A stretch of 64,000 bases of DNA, taken from assembly GCA_965229645.1 (NCBI GenBank), contig OZ245893.1, positions 682,001 to 746,000 on the forward strand, in the 5' to 3' direction. Position numbers and translations under genes: made by a program. Within the stretch, counting starts at the first letter, position 1. Each line of letters opens with the position of its first letter. Source of the DNA: CAXQZM01 sp965229645. Its GTDB lineage: Bacteria; Pseudomonadota; Alphaproteobacteria; UBA7985. The notes beneath the pieces are model-generated. The model was not told the origin of the DNA. It worked only from the letters and a program-made list of their open reading frames with translations, and searched no databases. Of this stretch, positions 58,731-64,000 are shown piece after piece.

Positions 58731-60470
58731 ATGGCCTTTCCGCCCGAGTTTCTTGATGATGTGCGCAACCGCCTTACTTTGAGCGATATTGTTAGGCGCC
58801 GCGTTGCCCTCAAGCGCAAGGGACGGGAATGGACCGCCTGCTGTCCCTTCCATCAGGAAAAAACCCCGTCGTTCTTCGTCAACGACGAAAAGGCCTTCTA
58901 TCATTGCTTCGGGTGCGGCAAGCACGGCGATCATGTTGGTTTCTTAATGGAGGCGGAAGGACTGACCTTTATGGAGGCGGTCAAGTCGCTCGCCGACGAA
59001 GCTGGGCTCACCATGCCCGAGGTCCGACCCGAGGAGGTCGAACGCGCCAAGGCGCGCAACTCCCTGGGCGAAGTCATGGAGCTGGTGGCCAAGTTCTTTG
59101 AGGTCAGCCTGCGCGGCCCGAGCGGCGCGTCGGCACGCGCCTATCTGTCCAATCGCGGCATTCGGGGCGAGACCATCCATAAGTTCCGCCTGGGTTTTGC
59201 CCCGCAAGGGGCTCTGGTGGACGCCATGGCGCAGCGAGACGTCTCGCAAGAGGCCCTGGTTCAACTCGGCCTGTTGCGCATCTATGAAGACCGCCCAAAG
59301 CCCGTCGAAGTGTTTCGCGACCGCCTCATGTTTCCGATCACCGACCGCAAGGGGCATGTCTTGGCCTTTGGCGGGCGCATTTTGGGCAAGGGCGAACCCA
59401 AGTACCTCAACAGTCCCGAGACCGACCTGTTTTCCAAAGGGCGCCAACTCTACGGCCTAGCGCAAGCCCGCCGCGCCGCCCTCGATAGCCGCGAGCTTGT
59501 GGTGACCGAGGGCTATATGGACGTCCTTGCCCTGTCGCAAGCGGGGTTGGCGCAGGTTGTTGCGCCGCTGGGCACCGCCCTTACCCAAGACCAGTTGCGC
59601 CTGTTATGGAAGCTGGTCCCTGCGCCGATCTTGGCCCTGGACGGGGATCGTGCAGGGCGCGCGGCGGCGACGCGGGCGGTCTATCGGGCCTTGCCGTTGC
59701 TAAAACCTGGCCTATCGTTGAAATTTGCCTGGCTGCCCGAGGGGGAAGACCCCGACTCGCTGGTCGCCACGCGGGGCCTGGGGGCCTTCACGCCGCTCAT
59801 GACCAGCGCCGCGCCCTTGTCCGAGGCTTTATGGCAGACCCACTTTGCCCCCCTCCCGCAAACGCCCGAAGATCGCGCGGGGGCCTGGCAAACCCTGCGC
59901 AAGGATTTGGGCGACATTGTGGACGAAACCGTGCGGGCCACCTTCGCCGCCGACTACGAGGCCCGATTTGAGGCCGAATTTGGCGTCCGTCAGATCGCCA
60001 AGCAGACGCGAGATCTTGATCGCGACAGGCGACCCTGGAAACCGCGCAAACCGCTCAAACCCCTGGAAAAGCTCGGGCTGGATCGCACCTATACCCTCGG
60101 CCTCGGGGGCTTGCGGCACGCGCAGGAGGCTGCCCTTATGACCCTCTTGTTGGAACAACCTGCCTGGACCCTCCAGGCCCTCGGCGATCCTGGCGGCTAT
60201 GAGTTTAGCGACCCCGACATAAACGCCCTATTTCAGTCGATTTTTATCTCCGCCGTCCGCCTGCCAACCCTTGACAAAGAATCGGTCCGAAACCATGTCC
60301 AGGCTGCTGGTTTCGGCGCTTTCATCGCGCAATTCGATACCTTTTCGATGCGCACCACTGCGGGTATCCAGGACGTCGAGCTTAGCGAACAGGAATTTAG
60401 CGCCAGAGTTGGGGCTGTTTGGGAAAAATTGACGGCACCAGCTGCACGGGCGCGACCCCGATTGCGGTAG
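58731..60470 (+). CDS. dnaG: DNA primase
   Basis: A 579-residue bacterial primase that makes RNA primers at the fork. The N-terminal zinc ribbon uses Cys38, His41, Cys59 and Cys62 (CCPFHQEKTPSFF, FYHCFGCGKHGD). The RNA polymerase core begins with YLSNRGIRGETI and RDRLMFPITDRKGHVLAFGG, and the TOPRIM part has VVTEGYMDVLAL and LDGDRAGRAA. The C-terminal helicase-binding domain is short and divergent. It lies 53 bases before the rpoD start, the classical macromolecular-synthesis pairing. Confidence 0.97.
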   Translation: MAFPPEFLDDVRNRLTLSDIVRRRVALKRKGREWTACCPFHQEKTPSFFVNDEKAFYHCFGCGKHGDHVGFLMEAEGLTFMEAVKSLADEAGLTMPEVRPEEVERAKARNSLGEVMELVAKFFEVSLRGPSGASARAYLSNRGIRGETIHKFRLGFAPQGALVDAMAQRDVSQEALVQLGLLRIYEDRPKPVEVFRDRLMFPITDRKGHVLAFGGRILGKGEPKYLNSPETDLFSKGRQLYGLAQARRAALDSRELVVTEGYMDVLALSQAGLAQVVAPLGTALTQDQLRLLWKLVPAPILALDGDRAGRAAATRAVYRALPLLKPGLSLKFAWLPEGEDPDSLVATRGLGAFTPLMTSAAPLSEALWQTHFAPLPQTPEDRAGAWQTLRKDLGDIVDETVRATFAADYEARFEAEFGVRQIAKQTRDLDRDRRPWKPRKPLKPLEKLGLDRTYTLGLGGLRHAQEAALMTLLLEQPAWTLQALGDPGGYEFSDPDINALFQSIFISAVRLPTLDKESVRNHVQAAGFGAFIAQFDTFSMRTTAGIQDVELSEQEFSARVGAVWEKLTAPAARARPRLR

Positions 60471-60523
60471 GGCTTTGGTTTGGCCCATACCTCGCAGGCT
60501 TTGGCGAACTTAGGATAGACTCT

Positions 60524-62554
60524 ATGGCGACAGAGCCCGCAAAGACCTCCAGCAAAACCGCGTCCGTCCTGGATAAGGAAACACGCGCGGCCGTCACCAA
60601 GCTGCTGCGCGCCGCAAAAAAACGCGGCACCCTTGCTATCGACAAGCTCAACCAAGTCTTGCCCCCCAAAACCTCGACCCCCGAGGCGATTGAAGAGGTC
60701 ACGACAAAGATCGCCGATGCGGGCATCGTGATGGTCGAAAAGGAGGAGGAGGAAGAAGAAAAGCCCGAAGCAGGTGGTAACGTCGGCGAAGATGAGGGCG
60801 GCCGCAACGATGACCCCGTGCGCATGTACTTGCGCGAAATGGGCGCGGTGGATCTGCTGACCCGCGAAGGCGAGATTTCCATTGCCAAGCGCATTGAAAT
60901 CGGCCGGGAGGACATGATCGGCGGCATCTGCGAATCCCCCCTCACCTTCCGCGCCCTGACGCTTTGGGCCGAGTCCCTCAACAAGGAAGAAATTCTGCTG
61001 CGGGACATCATCGACCTGGACGCCATGATGGGGCGCGAGCCCGACGACGCCGCCCTAGACGCCGAAGAAGATGCCGAAGACGAAGAGGATAAGGACGACA
61101 GCGACAACAAAGAGGGGGACGAGCAGGGCGATCAGGCCGATGGTACGGCGACGGGGGGGGACAGCGGCGACGCGGGCGCGCCCAGCTCTTCAGCTGGTTC
61201 CGACGGCACCACTGAAAGCGATGGCGCGCAGGACGGCACCGACACAGCCGCGACCAGCACCCAAGACGACGAAGACGACGATCAGGGAGGCTTCATGTCG
61301 CTTACGGCCATGGAGCAAACCCTGCGCCCCCGCGTATTGGAACAGCTAGACCAAATCACCCAGACCCACGCCAAACTGACCCAAACCCAGAAACGGCGGC
61401 TTGAGATCATCGTCGCGGGCAACCCCGTGCCGAGCGCGACGGAAAAGGCCTATCAGCGCCTAAAAGTCGAGTTGATTGGCTATATGAACGCCGTCCGTCT
61501 CAACAATGGCCGCATCGAACAATTGGTGGACCAGCTCTATGGTTTGAACCAAGCCATGATCAATGCCGAAGGCAAGTTGATGCGCCTTGCCGAGCGTTGC
61601 GATATCCAACGGATCGATTTTTTGAAATCGTACTACGGCAATGAAAATGACCCCGCGTGGTTGGACCAGGTCGCGGTCAAGTCCGCGAAGTGGAAGAAAT
61701 TTTCGCTCATGGGCAAGCTCATCGCCCCTTTGCGCGATCAAGTTTCCAACGTCTCGGAGAAAACTGATCTGCCCGTTGGCGAATTTCGCCGGATCGTCGG
61801 CATCGTGCAAAAGGGTGAGCGCGACAGCCGTCGCGCCAAGAAGGAAATGATCGAGGCGAACCTGCGTCTCGTGATTTCCATCGCCAAAAAGTACACCAAT
61901 CGAGGCCTGCAGTTCCTGGATTTGATCCAGGAAGGCAACATCGGCCTCATGAAAGCGGTGGAGAAATTCGAGTATCGCCGCGGCTACAAGTTTTCGACCT
62001 ACGCGACCTGGTGGATCCGCCAGGCCATTACCCGATCCATCGCCGATCAGGCGCGCACCATCCGCATCCCCGTTCATATGATCGAAACGATCAACAAAAT
62101 CACCCGCACCAGCCGCCAGATGCTGCACGAATACGGCCGCGAAGCGACCCACGAGGAACTGTCGGCGCGGCTGCACATGCCGCTCGAAAAGGTGCGCAAG
62201 GTCATGAAAATCGCCAAGGAACCCATTTCCTTGGAAACCCCCATCGGTGACGAGGAGGATTCGCACCTGGGCGACTTCATTCCCGACGAAAACGCCATCA
62301 TCCCCATCGACTCTGCGATCAATTCCAATTTGCGCGAATCAACAACGCGCGTACTTTCGTCCCTCACGGCTCGCGAAGAACGGGTGTTGCGGATGCGCTT
62401 TGGTATCGGCATGAATACAGATCATACGTTGGAAGAGGTAGGTCAACAATTCAGCGTGACGCGCGAACGCATCCGCCAAATCGAGGCCAAAGCGCTCAGG
62501 AAACTCAAACACCCCTCGAGGTCGCGCAAGCTGCGGTCCTTTTTGGATCATTGA
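60524..62554 (+). CDS. rpoD: Primary sigma factor RpoD
   Basis: A 676-residue housekeeping sigma factor. Region 1.1 opens the protein, region 1.2 follows (DPVRMYLREMGAVDLLTREGE, split by its D-P-V start), then a long non-conserved region, region 2 with QFLDLIQEGNIGLMKAVEKF and TYATWWIRQAITRSI, region 3 and region 4 with ERIRQIEAKALRKLKHPSR. ATG 60524 is the first sensible start. Unusual is an 80-residue acidic, Asp/Glu/Gly/Ser-rich stretch at about 171-253 inside the non-conserved region. It directs RNA polymerase to most promoters. Confidence 0.97.
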   Translation: MATEPAKTSSKTASVLDKETRAAVTKLLRAAKKRGTLAIDKLNQVLPPKTSTPEAIEEVTTKIADAGIVMVEKEEEEEEKPEAGGNVGEDEGGRNDDPVRMYLREMGAVDLLTREGEISIAKRIEIGREDMIGGICESPLTFRALTLWAESLNKEEILLRDIIDLDAMMGREPDDAALDAEEDAEDEEDKDDSDNKEGDEQGDQADGTATGGDSGDAGAPSSSAGSDGTTESDGAQDGTDTAATSTQDDEDDDQGGFMSLTAMEQTLRPRVLEQLDQITQTHAKLTQTQKRRLEIIVAGNPVPSATEKAYQRLKVELIGYMNAVRLNNGRIEQLVDQLYGLNQAMINAEGKLMRLAERCDIQRIDFLKSYYGNENDPAWLDQVAVKSAKWKKFSLMGKLIAPLRDQVSNVSEKTDLPVGEFRRIVGIVQKGERDSRRAKKEMIEANLRLVISIAKKYTNRGLQFLDLIQEGNIGLMKAVEKFEYRRGYKFSTYATWWIRQAITRSIADQARTIRIPVHMIETINKITRTSRQMLHEYGREATHEELSARLHMPLEKVRKVMKIAKEPISLETPIGDEEDSHLGDFIPDENAIIPIDSAINSNLRESTTRVLSSLTAREERVLRMRFGIGMNTDHTLEEVGQQFSVTRERIRQIEAKALRKLKHPSRSRKLRSFLDH

Positions 62555-62586
62555 TGAGCGCAGATACCTACGGGACAAGCAAATCA

Positions 62587-62631
62587 TCCCAGCGGCGACC
62601 CAGAACGGCTCTTATGTTCGTTGGTATAAGG
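62587..62631 (+). repeat. Interspersed element, terminal hairpin only (copy 6)
   Basis: CCCAGCGGCGACCCAGAACGGCTCTTATGTTCGTTGGTATAAGG reproduces the first hairpin module, with one end decayed (CCCAGCGG paired against CGTTGGTA). The rest of the element is absent. It lies 33 bases after the rpoD stop; the remainder of the gap to 62752 shows no gene. Confidence 0.7.
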
Positions 62632-62752
62632 CTCCCCGCAAAAAATCCAACGGAGACACGGGGGTTTCGCCAAACGGCCCTTCAATCTCGCCCCTGACCT
62701 TGCTAGACTGACGCGAGGCGACGGTAGGTCGTCATGAATTTAGAGTTGGATC

Positions 62753-63589
62753 GTGATGACACCGATGCAGGAGCAAAGACTTCAAGGAGCGAGGTTCGGG
62801 CGGGATCGTCGAAATTGTTCTTTGGCGAACCCGTCGCGGCGCATCGCTTGGTGCCAGGGTCCTCCCTGGCCCCACCGCCTCTCGCTGATCTTTGCCTGCC
62901 TCGCGTTTCTTTGCGCCGCCACGCCCGTGTACGCAACCTATCCCTGTCCAGAAAACCCGAAAAGTGTCGCGATTTTGGGCGATTCCCTGGCCGATGGGCT
63001 TTGGGGGTCGCTGTGGCGCGGATGGCAAAGGTGCGAGGCGATTAGCCTACACCGCTTAACCTCCGTCTCCGATGGTTTGGCGCGCAGCGACGCCGATGAT
63101 TGGGCGGATCGGTTGACCCCTGTTGGCCCCGTCGATGTCATCATCATTCAACTCGGCGGCAACGACTTGCGACGGATTCGGGCCGATGGCACCTCCTATC
63201 GCCATGGCACGGAGGAATGGCGCGACGTCTATGCCGCGCGGGTCAAGGCCTTGGGCGCGCGCGCGCAAGACCAAGCCAGCGCGGTGTTTTGGATCGGCCT
63301 GCCCATCGTCGGCAAGGCCGCAATGGACGGGGAGTATCGCGCCCTTTCCGACATTTACGCCGCCGCCCTGGACTGCGGGTCTTGGTGGTCGTGCCGAAAC
63401 AACCGCCTATCCTATGTCGATATTTACGAACCGACGCAGTTTGGCAGCGGCGCCTATGTGCGGAGCGCAACCATCGACGGGCGCGCCCGCACCTTGCGCG
63501 CGCCCGACCAAATTCACTTCACCGAACGGGGATACGACCGCGTCGTTGCCACCTTCATCGATGCCCTGACAAAGGCCCTTGGCAATTGA
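62753..63589 (+). CDS. Secreted SGNH/GDSL hydrolase family protein
   Basis: A 278-residue frame; a hydrophobic stretch (HRLSLIFACLAFLCAATPVYA, about residues 41-61) looks like a signal peptide, so the true start may be a later codon than ATG 62753. Catalytic blocks of SGNH esterases are present: block I ILGDSLADGLWG with the Ser nucleophile, block III QLGGNDLRR with Asn, and block V DQIHFTERG with Asp and His. It should be a periplasmic esterase or acetyl-transfer enzyme. The stop overlaps the next gene (TTGA). Confidence 0.78.
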   Translation: MMTPMQEQRLQGARFGRDRRNCSLANPSRRIAWCQGPPWPHRLSLIFACLAFLCAATPVYATYPCPENPKSVAILGDSLADGLWGSLWRGWQRCEAISLHRLTSVSDGLARSDADDWADRLTPVGPVDVIIIQLGGNDLRRIRADGTSYRHGTEEWRDVYAARVKALGARAQDQASAVFWIGLPIVGKAAMDGEYRALSDIYAAALDCGSWWSCRNNRLSYVDIYEPTQFGSGAYVRSATIDGRARTLRAPDQIHFTERGYDRVVATFIDALTKALGN

Positions 63590-64000
63590 CGCGTGCCCCG
63601 CTTTTGTGGCTGGCCGCGCTGTGCCTTGCAGCGTGCCAAAGTTTCTCGAGTTCATCTAGCTGGGACCGCCGCAGTGCCCCCGATCATGTCACAAATCCCA
63701 GCCTGCGCGCGTTCGCGGCGGACGACCCGTGGCGCTTTCTGGTGATCGGCGATAGCTTGGCCCAAGGCTATGGCCTCGGCCTGACGCGCCAAGTCTCCCG
63801 CCGCGAGATACACGCTACGGTCATCAATGCGGGCAAAGTCTCCACAGGACTGGCCCGAGGGGAGTTCTACGATTGGCCAAGCGAGCTTGAGACCTGGATC
63901 GATGAGGCCCGTCCTGACCTCATTGTCGCCCATTTCGGCGCCAACGACGACAACAGCATCGCCTCCTCGACGGTTAACGCCAAATACGGCAGCCCCGACT
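63586..64000 (+). CDS. SGNH hydrolase-like lipoprotein (partial, cut by the window end)
   Basis: A frame from TTG 63586 runs to the window edge without a stop (138 codons). It begins with a lipoprotein signal (LLWLAALCLAACQSF, lipobox LAAC), then VIGDSLAQGYGLGL (SGNH block I) and HFGANDDNS (block III with Asn). Together with the preceding gene it forms a coupled pair of secreted SGNH enzymes. Such pairs can act on polysaccharide or peptidoglycan acetyl groups, which is inference here. Confidence 0.75.
   Translation, partial: MTRAPLLWLAALCLAACQSFSSSSSWDRRSAPDHVTNPSLRAFAADDPWRFLVIGDSLAQGYGLGLTRQVSRREIHATVINAGKVSTGLARGEFYDWPSELETWIDEARPDLIVAHFGANDDNSIASSTVNAKYGSPD

Overview
The window reads as the chromosome of an aerobic, GC-rich alphaproteobacterium; the order is uncertain, and a Rhodospirillales-like lineage is my best guess. 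The signs are the metG-tatD-MBL order, hflK-hflC-degP, miaA-ilvI-ilvH-ilvC, a DUF1489 protein, dnaG followed by rpoD, ThyX as the only thymidylate synthase seen, and frequent GTG/TTG starts with 4-base stop/start overlaps. No plasmid, prophage or CRISPR locus is evident.

Layout. 1-8.2 kb: housekeeping genes (metG tail, tatD, MBL hydrolase, mazG, a DsbA-like isomerase, an acyltransferase, and a tight yciB-frnE-metC-hisI-FMN reductase operon). 8.2-16 kb: a small membrane protein, a secreted esterase, yqeY, a Nudix protein, a repeat-rich gap, tRNA-Lys(UUU), dnaE and DUF1489. 16-20 kb: a minus-strand operon of a polyamine-type ABC transporter with a GST and a small unknown protein, downstream of an MttB-family methyltransferase (20.1-21.6 kb). 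21.7-27.5 kb: a secreted unknown, ilvC-ilvH-ilvI and miaA. 27.7-36 kb: a DNA-methyltransferase-like gene coupled to recQ, then degP, hflC, hflK, a CPBP protease and thyX. 58.7-64 kb: dnaG, rpoD and two SGNH hydrolases, the last cut by the window edge.

The most interesting part is a catabolic island at 36-58.6 kb. A MarR gene with two perfect TGACATGTCA palindromes in its promoter leads an overlapping operon that encodes a complete protocatechuate 4,5-cleavage (meta) pathway: LigAB, LigC, LigI, a GalD/LigU-type tautomerase, a GalB-type hydratase and a LigK-type aldolase. Behind it come an aldehyde dehydrogenase, a TAXI-type TRAP transporter and an aryl-alcohol-dehydrogenase-like SDR. Facing it is a minus-strand operon of an AEC transporter, PobA (4-hydroxybenzoate 3-hydroxylase), a DUF3179 protein and an alkyl/aryl-sulfatase-like hydrolase. 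Divergent from that is a 1051-residue fusion of a B12-dependent reductive dehalogenase with an FMN/NAD(P)H/2Fe-2S reductase. The likely joint role is uptake of halogenated (possibly also sulfated) 4-hydroxybenzoates, reductive dehalogenation to 4-hydroxybenzoate, hydroxylation to protocatechuate, and ring cleavage to pyruvate and oxaloacetate, all under oxic conditions.

A second theme is an interspersed element of about 200 bp with imperfect terminal inverted repeats (core ATACCARCGGCG) and several internal hairpins. There are four long copies (one lacking the A/T-rich hairpin) and several short or partial ones. Three genes end in a TAA that is part of the element's end, and a short copy lies in frame inside the signal-peptide region of a secreted protein.
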